This document shows positions 1-8,037 of a DNA stretch of 36,475 nt, piece by piece. Below the pieces are notes generated by a model. It made no database searches. It saw only the letters and a list, made by a program, of their open reading frames with translations, and was not told the DNA's origin. The stretch spans positions 1 to 36,475 of the forward strand of contig CALYAK010000014.1 in NCBI GenBank assembly GCA_944393505.1, read 5' to 3'. Within the stretch, counting starts at the first letter, position 1. Each line of letters starts with the position of its first letter. Source of the stretch: an uncultured Clostridia bacterium. Its GTDB lineage: Bacteria; Bacillota; Clostridia; TANB77; CAG-508. The position numbers were made by a program, and so were the translations under genes.

Positions 1-1009
1 GTTACAATTGGTCTGGATGCATCTCTTCTCACATTTAATGTTGGTGCTGTCGATAGTCTCATTCCTCCACTATCGTACGTATATGCTACGATTGCAAAAC
101 TTCCATCGATTGCAATACGGAAGGTTGTTCCATTTGCAATATCTACTTCTCCTGTATCTACCTCTCCTGCTTGATATTCCGTATTTCCAATTGTTCCATT
201 ACTATATGCTGTTCCTCTTACTCGATACGTTACTCTTGAGGATCCTGTATCTGTTCCTAATACACGTAGGGTTATATTACTCGTATACCATTCATTTTGT
301 CCCATATTTCCACTAGCTACACTGACTGTTACTCCATTTCCTGCTGTTGAGCCTGTTTCTCTTTTTAACCACATAATACTTGAGTTTGATTTTTTTCCTT
401 CTAAATCATACGAATATGCTGTAATGGTATATTCTCCATCTTTCGTAAAAGTTAAAGTTCCACCATTTTCAATATCAATCTCTTTAATTAATCCACTTGG
501 ATAAAGTTCGTTATTAATTTCATCTACCGTTGTTGTTAAGATATATTTAATCCTTAATGTTTTATCCGTTGTTGCAATTTGGATGGTTACATCACTTCGG
601 AAAAAGCTTGCTGCGATTTCTTCTCCTTCTAGTACGGTAATGGTTGGTGGTACAGCATCTCCTCCGATCATACTTCCATCACTTCCACCAGTGTTGGTGT
701 TTGTTCCTCCTGTGTTACTACCACCTTGGTTTCCACTTCCTCCCGATCCACCGGAACCAGATTCTCCTCCTTCTGAACTTCCTCCTGTATCGGTACCCGG
801 AATAATGCCAATCCCCGTATAGAGCTGATTATCTCTTAACTCATTTTGTAGAGCTGCAAGTTGTTGGTTATCATATTCTGTTTCATTCGTTATCATATTT
901 TTGGTATCTTTTGCTTGAAAGATAATTCCATCTTCTCCTATTACTGCATTTAGAGTGATTCCTGCTAGAATAACAAGCACTACTATTGTTACTAATAGTG
1001 CAAAATTTA
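1..1009 (-). repeat. Long direct repeat, copy A (pair with 26574-27568)
   Basis: The DNA and translation match 26574-27568 in the same orientation. They share the hydrophobic helix, the stretch to PGTDTGGSSEGGESGSGG, and two Ig-like modules. The Gly/Ser linker differs by a few codons. The pair is about 26.5 kb apart and flanks essential genes (pheST, priA and others). Confidence 0.75.
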
Positions 1010-1043
1010 AGAAGGAAGCAAGATTGATTCTTACTTCCTTCTT
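1009..1043 (-). terminator. rpn copy 1 terminator / cassette-boundary hairpin
   Basis: A 15-bp stem with a 5-nt loop. On the minus strand AAGAAGGAAGTAAGA pairs with TCTTGCTTCCTTCTT through one T-G wobble. It lies three bases after the rpn copy 1 stop. In the plus direction it is followed by a T run, so it may work both ways. Its left arm ends eight bases from the first conserved codon of the start-less surface-protein copy. Confidence 0.75.
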
Positions 1044-1045
1044 TT

Positions 1046-1891
1046 TTAGTCTTCTAATTTTCTAATTTCTTCTTCGCTTAGTCCTGTCAGTTTTCCAATT
1101 AAGCTAATTTCTAATTTTTCTTTTAGCATCTTTTTTGCAATCTCTTTTGTTTTTTCAATCTTTCCTTGTTCTTTTCCTTCTTGCAGTCCTGATGCTCTTG
1201 AAGATGCTTCATCTCGAATTGCTTTTTCTCTCCATTCAGCAAATCTTTGCAATTCTTCTTCTTCACTCATTTGACTTAATTTCTCATTTGCTTCTTTTAA
1301 TTCTTCATTCTCTTTCATTGCTACTTTCACCCTTTCTGATTCTGGGTTATCGATGAAAAACAGCCAATCTAATAACTCGCCCTCTTCTTTTTCTTTCCCC
1401 TTAATTTTTTCTAATTCAATTATATGAATTTCTAATTTGTCTGTCAAAATGATTTTTCTTCCTTTTTCCTCGATTATCTTCCATTCTGTATGATATTCTA
1501 GCTCTTCTAATCCATTTATTAAAAAATCTGTTATTAATATTATAATTGTTCGATCTAGTTTTTGATATTCTTCTCCTTCCTTAATTCCTTTTATGTATAG
1601 TCTAGACCAATAATACAAGATTCTCTCCTTGATATCTTGTTTTTTTACCACCTGCATTTCTATATTTACTTTTTCTTTTCCGTTTACTTCTACTAGTACA
1701 TCTAAAATTCCTAACTTTCCTCCCCTTTTTTCTCTTCTTAAAATAGGATTTTTACTTAAATCTAATTGATCAATTTTCTCGTCAAGTACTTTCTCTATAA
1801 ACCTTTTGGTTATTTTTTCATTTCCAACTTCTCCAAATAACCTTTGAAATACCAAATCAATTTTGGGAGATAGCATTTTTATTTTTGTCAT
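1046..1891 (-). CDS. Rpn/PD-(D/E)XK nuclease family protein, copy 1
   Basis: 281 aa, recombination-promoting nuclease/transposase-associated family (PF12784 type). The N-terminal signature LSPKxDxVFQRLFGE is present. The nuclease core carries D64 (GILDV) and E78-x-Q80 (IEMQ), the D...ExQ version of the PD-(D/E)XK active site. The C-terminus is charged, helical and coiled-coil-like, with EGKEQG. I chose the start at 1891 by alignment with the other two copies (MPEYK.., MSEYK..) and by the AAAGGA upstream; an earlier in-frame ATG exists but lacks support. The start overlaps the stop of a 10-codon upstream ORF (ATGA). A conserved internal ATG at codon 192 (1318) could give a 90-aa C-terminal product. 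The family is known for DNA cleavage, RecA-independent recombination and phage defence. The role here is inferred. Confidence 0.9.
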   Translation of the reverse strand: MTKIKMLSPKIDLVFQRLFGEVGNEKITKRFIEKVLDEKIDQLDLSKNPILRREKRGGKLGILDVLVEVNGKEKVNIEMQVVKKQDIKERILYYWSRLYIKGIKEGEEYQKLDRTIIILITDFLINGLEELEYHTEWKIIEEKGRKIILTDKLEIHIIELEKIKGKEKEEGELLDWLFFIDNPESERVKVAMKENEELKEANEKLSQMSEEEELQRFAEWREKAIRDEASSRASGLQEGKEQGKIEKTKEIAKKMLKEKLEISLIGKLTGLSEEEIRKLED

Positions 1892-1920
1892 ACGTATATT
1901 CCTTTCATTATTTTTGGCAT
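1888..1920 (-). CDS. Short upstream ORF (leader peptide) of rpn copy 1
   Basis: A ten-codon ORF, MPKIMKGIYV, whose TGA overlaps the rpn copy 1 ATG. The CATGCC context and the MPK start are shared with short ORFs before the two other rpn genes, and each ends within 0-4 bases of the nuclease start. This suggests translational coupling. Its own ribosome binding site is weak. Confidence 0.4.
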   Translation of the reverse strand: MPKIMKGIYV

Positions 1921-1999
1921 GAGAAATAAACATCTATCGCTCATAGATTTTTTTATTTAACTATTCTATTATTATTTTTTACTCGTGCTTGGAATTTTT

Positions 2000-2116
2000 A
2001 TTGATATCAATTTGGTTGAATAAAATTTTTTTGATTTTAATTCTTTTCTTATTGAATAAACTTTGCTATTTCTCATAGCCTACCCTTATCTAACTACACT
2101 TTTTATTATTTGTCAA
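2000..2116 (-). promoter_or_regulatory. rpn copy 1 promoter, start-site hairpin and palindrome
   Basis: The -35 box TTGACA (2111-2116), a 17-bp spacer and TTAGAT (2088-2093) form a good sigma-A promoter. Next comes GCTAT-N5-ATAGC (2065-2079), a small inverted repeat at the predicted start of transcription. The perfect palindrome ATTGATATCAAT is at 2000-2011. The same elements in the same order precede the other two rpn genes. The leader is about 190 nt. Confidence 0.7.
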
Positions 2117-2137
2117 TATTTTCCATTCGAAATACAG

Positions 2138-2173
2138 AAAAAAGCATTCTCATTTTTTAGAGAATGCTTTTTT
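2138..2173 (-). terminator. pheST operon terminator
   Basis: A perfect stem (AAGCATTCTC/GAGAATGCTT extended by A/T runs) with an 8-nt loop, five bases after the pheT stop. A/T runs on both sides make it bidirectional. Confidence 0.85.
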
Positions 2174-2177
2174 CTTT

Positions 2178-4595
2178 CTATTTACGAAGTTCTGCTTTAA
2201 ATTTCTTTCCTAAATCTAGTATGATTTTTTCTAGGCTAGCATTTACTTCTTCATCAGTTAAAGTACGATCATCTTTTCCGAAAGTTAAAGAATAGGCTAA
2301 ACTCTTCTTGCCTTCTTCAATTCCTTTTCCCATGTATTGATCAAAGACTTCAATTTTTTCTAAGCTAGAACCACCCGATTTTTTAATTTGCATTTCAATA
2401 TCTTGAGAAATCATATCACGGTCTACAACAATCGCAAGATCTTTTTTAATCGTTGGATATTTTGAAATCTCTTTGTATTTCATTTTACTAACTTTCTTTG
2501 CTAATAAATGATCTAAATTAATTTCCATCACATAAACCGCTTCTTTACAAATACTTGGATGAAGTCTACCGATTACTCCAACAATATCATTGTTCACACT
2601 GATAAACGCCGATTGACCTGGATGGAAAGCTTCTGGCATATTTTCCGGATCTACCTTTAAGCGATATCTTTCTGCAAATCCAAGATAATCTAAAATTTCT
2701 TCTGCAATTCCTTTGATGACATAGAAGTTCACTTCCTGATTTTGCCCAATTCCTAAATAGTATCTTCCTGTCATTAGGCAAGTAAGCATGTTCTCTTCTC
2801 CATATTCTTCGTCCTTTTTATAGAAAGACTTACCGATTTCGAAGATTGAAATATCGTAGTTATTTCTTGCTTGATTGTATTCGTAAATCTTGTATAGAGA
2901 AGGAATGATACTATGTCTTAACGTATTTCTTTCCTCTGTCATTGGATCTAGTAGTCTTACAAGTTCGGTATCATCTTTGGTTCCCATTTTTGCTTCTTTG
3001 TCATTGACTAAGATATAGGATAAAGTTTCATTTAAACCTAAATCTACCATTTTATTACGAATTTGACGCATTGTCTTGTTATAGCTACCTGGCTTAATTG
3101 GAACAGAAGGTAATTTACCAACAATATTGTCTACTCCATAAATACGTCCAACTTCTTCAATTAGATCTTCTTTGATACTAATATCTACTCTTCTTCTTGG
3201 TACCAAAACGGTGATTTTCTCTACTGTTGCTAGATCTTCTTCTTTTTCTTGGAAAGTTACTTTCTTTTTGTTTATTTCACAAGTAAATCCTAATTTACGG
3301 AATACATCTAGCACAGCAACCTTTGGAATTTCCATTCCTAAGATACGGTTGATATTTTCGAATGTAATATCAATTGCTTTGTCTGCTTTTTCCGTTTTAT
3401 CATAGATTGCCATCTTTCCAACAACTTCTGCTCCTGCAAGCTCTTGTAACAAATGGCAAGAACGTTCAATCGCAAGATAAGTACGATTTGGATCTAATCC
3501 TTTTTCAAAACGATTGCTTGCTTCACTACGAAGTAATGCTTTTGCTGTCTTACGAATTTTAATTGGATCAAAAATCGCTGCTTCAATTAAAATATTTTTG
3601 GTATTTTCGGTAATTTCGGTATCATAACCACCCATTACACCCGCTAATCCAATTGCTCGTTTTCCGTCAGAGATAACAATATCCTCGTCTGTTAACGTTC
3701 TTTCAATTCCATCTAATGTTTTTACCGTTTCTCCTGGTTTTGCCATACGAGCTTCAATCATTCCATTTGGTAAGGTATCTGCATCATAGAAATGTAGCGG
3801 TTGTCCTGTCTCTAACATAACATAGTTACTAATATCAACTACGTTATTAATTGGACGAATACCAGAAGCAATTAATCTTGCTTTGATATAATCGGGGCTT
3901 TCTTTGATTTGAACATTTTTTACTTTTTTGGCTAGAAAGATTTTGCAGTTTTCTGTTCCTACTTTTACTTGGAATGTTTTGCTTAAATCTTCGTCATTTT
4001 CTTGATAAGATACATTCATTGGTTTTACTTGTTTGTCATAAATTGCTCCTAATTCATACGCCATACCAAGAATGCTTAATAAATCTCCACGATTTGCTGT
4101 TAAATCGAAATCAATCACATCATCTTTTAATTTCATATAGGCTAGAGGATCTCCTCCAATTGGAGCATCTTCTGGTAGCTCATGGATTCCTGTTTTATCT
4201 GGTCCTTCGATAAATTTATGTTCTAACCCTAATTCACTCATAGAGCAAAGCATTCCGTTCGACTCTTGCCCACGAATGATTCCTCTTTTTATTGTTTTTT
4301 CTGGTAATACGGCTCCATCTAAAGCAACAATTACTTTCAATCCTGTTCTTACATTTGGTGCTCCGCAAACAATATTTAATACTTCTGTTCCAATATCTAC
4401 TTTGCAAACATGTAGATGGTCAGAATCTGGATGCATTTTACAATCAATTACTTTTCCAATGGTTAATTTGCTTGCTGGAAGAAGAGGACCTGCTTCATCA
4501 TATTCATTTCCTGCTTTTGTCATATCTTCTGCAATTTGTTTTACATCTTGATCTAAGTCAAGATATTCTTTTACAAAATTAATACTTAATTTCAT
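2178..4595 (-). CDS. pheT: Phenylalanine--tRNA ligase beta subunit
   Basis: 805 aa, the usual length for bacterial PheT. It forms the alpha2-beta2 enzyme with PheS that charges tRNA-Phe in the cytosol. The domains appear in order: an EMAP/OB tRNA-binding domain (about residues 40-150, with [13 protein letters not shown] and CGAPNV), B3/B4 editing, B5 ([18 protein letters not shown]), a catalytic-like core, and a C-terminal FDX-ACB anticodon-binding domain ([13 protein letters not shown] to the end). I chose MKLSINF as the start because GAAAGGA sits eight bases before it; an upstream in-frame start would include that ribosome binding site. The start overlaps the end of pheS by 17 bases, so the two are translationally coupled. 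The gene is controlled by the T-box leader at 6070-6335. Confidence 0.97.
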   Translation of the reverse strand: MKLSINFVKEYLDLDQDVKQIAEDMTKAGNEYDEAGPLLPASKLTIGKVIDCKMHPDSDHLHVCKVDIGTEVLNIVCGAPNVRTGLKVIVALDGAVLPEKTIKRGIIRGQESNGMLCSMSELGLEHKFIEGPDKTGIHELPEDAPIGGDPLAYMKLKDDVIDFDLTANRGDLLSILGMAYELGAIYDKQVKPMNVSYQENDEDLSKTFQVKVGTENCKIFLAKKVKNVQIKESPDYIKARLIASGIRPINNVVDISNYVMLETGQPLHFYDADTLPNGMIEARMAKPGETVKTLDGIERTLTDEDIVISDGKRAIGLAGVMGGYDTEITENTKNILIEAAIFDPIKIRKTAKALLRSEASNRFEKGLDPNRTYLAIERSCHLLQELAGAEVVGKMAIYDKTEKADKAIDITFENINRILGMEIPKVAVLDVFRKLGFTCEINKKKVTFQEKEEDLATVEKITVLVPRRRVDISIKEDLIEEVGRIYGVDNIVGKLPSVPIKPGSYNKTMRQIRNKMVDLGLNETLSYILVNDKEAKMGTKDDTELVRLLDPMTEERNTLRHSIIPSLYKIYEYNQARNNYDISIFEIGKSFYKKDEEYGEENMLTCLMTGRYYLGIGQNQEVNFYVIKGIAEEILDYLGFAERYRLKVDPENMPEAFHPGQSAFISVNNDIVGVIGRLHPSICKEAVYVMEINLDHLLAKKVSKMKYKEISKYPTIKKDLAIVVDRDMISQDIEMQIKKSGGSSLEKIEVFDQYMGKGIEEGKKSLAYSLTFGKDDRTLTDEEVNASLEKIILDLGKKFKAELRK

Positions 4596-5634
4596 TTTCT
4601 TCATCCTTTCTATCAAATTGTTCTAAAAATCTTACATCGTTTTGATATAGCAAACGAATATCTGTAATACCATATTTAAACATCGCTAAACGATCCAATC
4701 CTGTTCCAAAGGCAAATCCGCTATATTTTTCTGGATCATATCCATTCATTTTCAAAACATTTGGATGAACAATACCAGATCCTAATACTTCGATCCATCC
4801 CGTTTGCTTACATAGGTTACAACCTTTTCCTTTACATTTAAAGCAAGTTACATCAACTTCATAAGATGGTTCTGTAAATGGGAAATAGCTTGGACGGAAA
4901 CGTAAATCTAAATCTTCTCCTAGCATTTTACGAACGAATACTTCTAACGTTCCTTTTAAATCTGCTAAAGAAATATTTTTATCGACTACTAACCCTTCTA
5001 CTTGGTTAAATTGATGAGAATGTGTTGCATCATCATCTCTACGATAGGTTTTTCCTGGAACAATGACACGAATTGGGTTCTTTTCTTCATTTGCCATCAT
5101 GACTCTTGCTTGCACAGCAGAAGTTTGGGTACGAAGTAAATATTCAGTTGTGATATAGAAAGTGTCTTGCATATCTCTTGCTGGATGGCCTTTTGGTAAG
5201 TTTAGTCTTTCAAAACAATATTCATCTGTCTCTAATTCAGGACCTTCTGCCACATCATATCCCATAGAAACGAATAGATCTTCTACTTCTTCAATAATTC
5301 GATTTAACGGATGCTTACTTCCTCTTCTGATTTTACTACTTGGAAGAGTAACATCAATTTTTTCCTCTTTTAATCTTCTTTCTAATTCTTCTTTTGCAAA
5401 TTGTGCTTCTTTTTCTTTGATGCGTGTTTCTAATTCTTCTTTTACCACATTCACTAAGCTTCCAATGATAGGTCTTTCTTCTGCTGATAAAGCTCCCATC
5501 CCTCTTAAAACTGCTGTTAATTCTCCTTTTTTCCCAAGGTATTGAACACGTACATCATTTAAAGCTTGTGCATTTTCGCTTTTTGCAATTTGCTCCATTG
5601 CCTTTTGTTTCATACTTTCAATTTGCTCTTTCAT
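4579..5634 (-). CDS. pheS: Phenylalanine--tRNA ligase alpha subunit
   Basis: 351 aa, the catalytic subunit of phenylalanyl-tRNA synthetase. It has an N-terminal coiled coil (about 1-90), then the class II core: [30 protein letters not shown] (motif 2), [12 protein letters not shown], and motif 3 near [13 protein letters not shown] Cys cluster ([17 protein letters not shown]) typical of Firmicutes PheS precedes motif 3. The ribosome binding site AAAGGAG is nine bases before ATG. The gene starts three bases after the unknown 135-aa gene and overlaps pheT, so all three are one transcript. Confidence 0.97.
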   Translation of the reverse strand: MKEQIESMKQKAMEQIAKSENAQALNDVRVQYLGKKGELTAVLRGMGALSAEERPIIGSLVNVVKEELETRIKEKEAQFAKEELERRLKEEKIDVTLPSSKIRRGSKHPLNRIIEEVEDLFVSMGYDVAEGPELETDEYCFERLNLPKGHPARDMQDTFYITTEYLLRTQTSAVQARVMMANEEKNPIRVIVPGKTYRRDDDATHSHQFNQVEGLVVDKNISLADLKGTLEVFVRKMLGEDLDLRFRPSYFPFTEPSYEVDVTCFKCKGKGCNLCKQTGWIEVLGSGIVHPNVLKMNGYDPEKYSGFAFGTGLDRLAMFKYGITDIRLLYQNDVRFLEQFDRKDEENEIKY

Positions 5635-5637
5635 TTT

Positions 5638-6045
5638 TTATTCTCCTTTCATTTTTCTTTTTAATTTGGCTAAATTTTTGGATAATCCAATTATTTCCAA
5701 AGGGATTTCTACTAGTTTGTCATTTTCCACAACATAGTTTTGTATGGTGGCACGATTTCTCCCTAAGATATTTTCAATTTCTTTCGTTAGATAATGCAGT
5801 TGGGTACAATGTGGTGATTTATCCACTGTTATAATCGCAATTCTTTTTGTTTTCTCCCTTGCTAAGATATCTAGTACTTTTGTGACAACCATATTAAAAT
5901 GTGTTTCTTCTAGGCATACCGTATAAACATAGGGTGAGATTTTTTGGATTTCTTCTTTTAAATTCTCCTTATCCCTTAAACAACTTCCTAATATCACAAT
6001 CGACTCTTCTGTATCAAAGCAGTTCGTAGAAAGCAATTCTTTCAT
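5638..6045 (-). CDS. Unknown protein, first gene of the Phe T-box operon
   Basis: 135 aa, not recognised. It is soluble with no membrane segment or signal peptide. Visible features are a repeated hydrophobic beta-alpha pattern (ESIVILGSC, RIAIITVDKS) and scattered Cys/His (CLEETHFN, SPHCTQLHYL), which could bind metal or simply be conserved. It lies between the T-box and pheS with a 3-base gap to pheS, so its expression should follow tRNA-Phe charging. An RBS-like AGAAAGGAAGA precedes the ATG. I assign no function. A role linked to phenylalanine or translation is inferred from position only. Confidence 0.75.
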   Translation of the reverse strand: MKELLSTNCFDTEESIVILGSCLRDKENLKEEIQKISPYVYTVCLEETHFNMVVTKVLDILAREKTKRIAIITVDKSPHCTQLHYLTKEIENILGRNRATIQNYVVENDKLVEIPLEIIGLSKNLAKLKRKMKGE

Positions 6046-6069
6046 ATCTTTCTTCCTTTCTAGGTTCCA

Positions 6070-6335
6070 AACAAAAAGACCAATTCAATCCTTTTTAGGA
6101 CGAATTGGCCGTGGTACCACCTAATTTTATTAATTTTCATTAACCTCTACTGCTTTTAACGGAGCAACCCGCTTCTTCCTACTGAAATCATCCGATTCTT
6201 TCAGAGAAAGTCCGAAAAAGTGAAATTTCTATTTTAGCGAATCTTGATGAGATCTCAGCAGGTATTCTCATCTCTCTGTTAGCTTCTTTTGCTAAAATAT
6301 ACTTTGCTTTTTCCTTGGATTCTTTTTTCTATGTG
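6070..6335 (-). promoter_or_regulatory. T-box leader, tRNA-Phe specific
   Basis: The T-box signature AGGTGGTACCACGG is present on the minus strand (6110-6123). It is followed by a terminator hairpin (GGCCAATTCGTCC ... GGATTGAATTGGTC) and a T run. Upstream, a Stem I-like region is closed by TAGC/GCTA with the distal arm GATGAG/CTCATC. The triplet TTC (6239-6241), a Phe codon, abuts the closing helix and is the likely specifier. This matches the downstream pheS and pheT genes. Uncharged tRNA-Phe is expected to stabilise the antiterminator. Confidence 0.9.
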
Positions 6336-6339
6336 CATT

Positions 6340-6368
6340 ATCTTACCATATTTTTCAAAAAGATTCAA
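6340..6368 (-). promoter_or_regulatory. Promoter of the pheST T-box operon
   Basis: TTGAAT (6363-6368), a 17-bp spacer and TAAGAT (6340-6345), directly upstream of the T-box. The match to sigma-A is fair. Confidence 0.5.
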
Positions 6369-6531
6369 GACTTTCTTTTTATTTTATGATCAAATGATTT
6401 TTTTCTCTTCTTAATAATGAAAATGGATCACAATTTTCCTTCTTTTGTTTCTTCATTAAACAAAACAATATTTTCTTTCTTTTTTCTCTACAAATCTTCC
6501 GAAAACTCTTCCTTTTTCTACAAGTATATTG
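6369..6531. other. Intergenic stretch between divergent promoters
   Basis: The pheST leader and the NfeD gene are transcribed away from each other here. The sequence is very T-rich. I see no repeat, RNA or convincing coding region in it. Confidence 0.5.
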
Positions 6532-6537
6532 TATAAT
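6532..6537 (+). promoter_or_regulatory. Probable -10 box for the NfeD/SPFH operon
   Basis: A perfect TATAAT lies 35 bases before the NfeD ATG, in TATATTGTATAATG. No clear -35 box is visible at the right distance. Confidence 0.4.
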
Positions 6538-6571
6538 GTTAGTGTATAAAAATATGAAGGGAGGTATTTCT

Positions 6572-7042
6572 ATGTGGCAATTTTGGTTAATACTTTCTGG
6601 CATATTTTTCGTATTTGAAATGGCAACCGTAGGCTTCTTAATTTTTTGGTTAGGAGTAGGAGCTCTACTTGCAATGATTGTTAGTTTCTTTGTTGATAAC
6701 GTAATCATTCAAACAGCTGTATTTGTTATTTCATCCATCGCTTTAATTTTCCTTACAAAGCCTTTTGTAAAGAAATTTGCAACACCGCGTGTCAAAGTGA
6801 AAACAAATGCATATTCAATTATTGGAAAAAATGCCATTGTTACAAAAGAAATTAATTCTCACACCGGTAAGATTGGACAAATAAAAGTCGGTGGAGATAC
6901 TTGGTCTGCTAAAGCAGATATGGAAGAAACAATTATTCCTGTCAATACAGAAGTTAAAATTTTACGAATTGATGGTGTAAAAGCAGTTGTTTCAACTGAT
7001 CTTTCAGCAGAACCAGAAATCGTCGATGATGAGTCCATTTAA
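6572..7042 (+). CDS. NfeD-like membrane protein
   Basis: 156 aa. The N-terminal half has about three hydrophobic segments (WLILSGIFFVFE, FLIFWLGVGALLAMIV, VFVISSIALIFL). The C-terminal half is a soluble OB-fold-like domain (about 85-150) with IIGKNAIVTKEI and GDTWSAKA, typical of NfeD. I chose the ATG at 6572, which has GGGAGG at good distance; upstream codons lack one. NfeD proteins are partners of SPFH proteins, and an SPFH gene follows 35 bases downstream in the same orientation. The pair is thought to work in membrane organisation or quality control. Confidence 0.9.
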   Translation: MWQFWLILSGIFFVFEMATVGFLIFWLGVGALLAMIVSFFVDNVIIQTAVFVISSIALIFLTKPFVKKFATPRVKVKTNAYSIIGKNAIVTKEINSHTGKIGQIKVGGDTWSAKADMEETIIPVNTEVKILRIDGVKAVVSTDLSAEPEIVDDESI

Positions 7043-7077
7043 TTAACATTTGTATATCATTTAAGGAGGATATAGAT

Positions 7078-7980
7078 ATGCCATTTTTAATTATTTTATT
7101 AGTGATTGTTTTAATTATCGCTTTTAAGACCATTAAAATCGTTAAACAATCTGAAGTGTACATTATTGAAAGATTAGGTAAATTCCATAAAATCGCTGAT
7201 GCAGGTCTTACCATTATCGTTCCTTTCTTTGATCATGTACGTAGCGTTGTTAGTTTAAAACAACAAACCATGGATATTCCACCACAAGGAGTTATTACAA
7301 AGGATAACGTTACCATTACCATCGATACCGTTGTATTCTATAAAATTACAGATCCTGCAAAAGCAGTTTATGAAATCCAATCTTTGAAAAAAGGTATTGA
7401 ATACTTAGCAATTACAACCATTCGTGATATTGTTGGTAAAATGGATCTTGATGCTACATTCTCTTCTCGTGATGCCATCAATGATAAATTAAGAGTGATC
7501 CTAGATGAAGCAACTGACCAATGGGGATGTAAAATTGACCGTGTAGAAATTAAAGATATTACACCACCTGCAGACATTCGTGATGCCATGGAAAAACAAA
7601 TGAATGCAGAACGTAATAAAAGAGCTTTAATTTTACAAGCTGAAGGTGAAAGACAATCTGCTATCACATTAGCGGAAGGTAAAAAGGAAGCTGCTATCCT
7701 AGAAGCTGAAGCTGATAAAGAAGCCAAAATCAGAAGAGCTGTCGGTGAAGCTGAAGCAATCAAACAAGTCGCTGAAGCAAAAGCAGCTGAAATTCATATG
7801 GTATATGATGCTATGATGAAAGCAAATCCAAATGATAAATTAGTTCAACTAAAATCATTAGAAACTTTAAAAGAAGTTGCAAATGGAGATGCAAACAAAG
7901 TGTTTATTCCTTTTGAAGCAACCTCTACTTTAAGTAGTTTAGGTGCTGCAAAAGAAATTTTTACCGATAACAAAAAATAG
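7078..7980 (+). CDS. SPFH/band 7 (stomatin-like) membrane protein
   Basis: 300 aa. A single N-terminal membrane segment (about 2-20) is followed by a band 7 domain starting KIVKQSEVYIIERLGKF (about 22-190). Then comes a long Ala/Glu-rich coiled coil (AEGERQSAITLAEGKKEAAILEAEADKEA), as in stomatin and QmcA proteins. The ribosome binding site AAGGAGG precedes the ATG. It forms an operon with the NfeD-like gene and is followed by its own terminator. Such proteins oligomerise at the inner membrane and scaffold proteases or other membrane complexes. The subfamily (stomatin/QmcA versus FloA) is assigned by N-terminal topology and coiled-coil type. Confidence 0.93.
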   Translation: MPFLIILLVIVLIIAFKTIKIVKQSEVYIIERLGKFHKIADAGLTIIVPFFDHVRSVVSLKQQTMDIPPQGVITKDNVTITIDTVVFYKITDPAKAVYEIQSLKKGIEYLAITTIRDIVGKMDLDATFSSRDAINDKLRVILDEATDQWGCKIDRVEIKDITPPADIRDAMEKQMNAERNKRALILQAEGERQSAITLAEGKKEAAILEAEADKEAKIRRAVGEAEAIKQVAEAKAAEIHMVYDAMMKANPNDKLVQLKSLETLKEVANGDANKVFIPFEATSTLSSLGAAKEIFTDNKK

Positions 7981-7997
7981 AATTTAATCACCAAAAA

Positions 7998-8025
7998 GAA
8001 ACCTAGAAATTTTCTAGGTTTTTTC
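7998..8025 (+). terminator. NfeD/SPFH operon terminator
   Basis: ACCTAGAAA/TTTCTAGGT stem with a very short loop followed by TTTTTTC, about 20 bases after the SPFH stop. It faces the converging sleB gene. Confidence 0.85.
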
Positions 8026-8037
8026 TTTTCTCTTTTT

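Larger units (their letters stand above)
1..1061 (-). pseudogene. Start-less pilin-like/Ig-like surface protein copy 1 (partial)
   Basis: An open minus-strand frame runs from just after an in-frame TAG (1062-1064) to the left window edge, with no ATG and no ribosome binding site. The recognisable protein begins at 1001 with ALLVTIVVLVILAGITLN, the hydrophobic helix of type IV pilin-like proteins, without the usual Met, basic stretch and Gly leader. It continues with GEDGIIFQAKDT, a Gly/Ser linker (about 640-790) and two Ig-like modules ending in WLKRET and VRRDASRP. It aligns closely with the second copy at 24186-27587. A 15-bp hairpin (1009-1043), which is the rpn copy 1 terminator, lies directly upstream. 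I infer a 5'-truncated, probably silent copy. The alternative is a pseudogene left by recombination. The C-terminus is outside the window. Confidence 0.75.

Noticed and set aside
583-822. Pro-rich 79-aa plus-strand frame in the left edge region
   Set aside because: Antisense of the Gly/Ser linker of the surface-protein copy, which yields Pro/Ser by complementarity.
1892-1933. Longer start for rpn copy 1
   Set aside because: It would add 14 residues absent from the other two copies and would run through the conserved short upstream ORF in another frame.
5162-5545. 127-aa frame on the plus strand opposite pheS
   Set aside because: It is a shadow of pheS; no ribosome binding site and Ser-rich composition typical of antisense frames.
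6379-6708. 109-aa minus-strand frame overlapping the NfeD start
   Set aside because: It overlaps the NfeD promoter and gene, has no ribosome binding site and low-complexity content.
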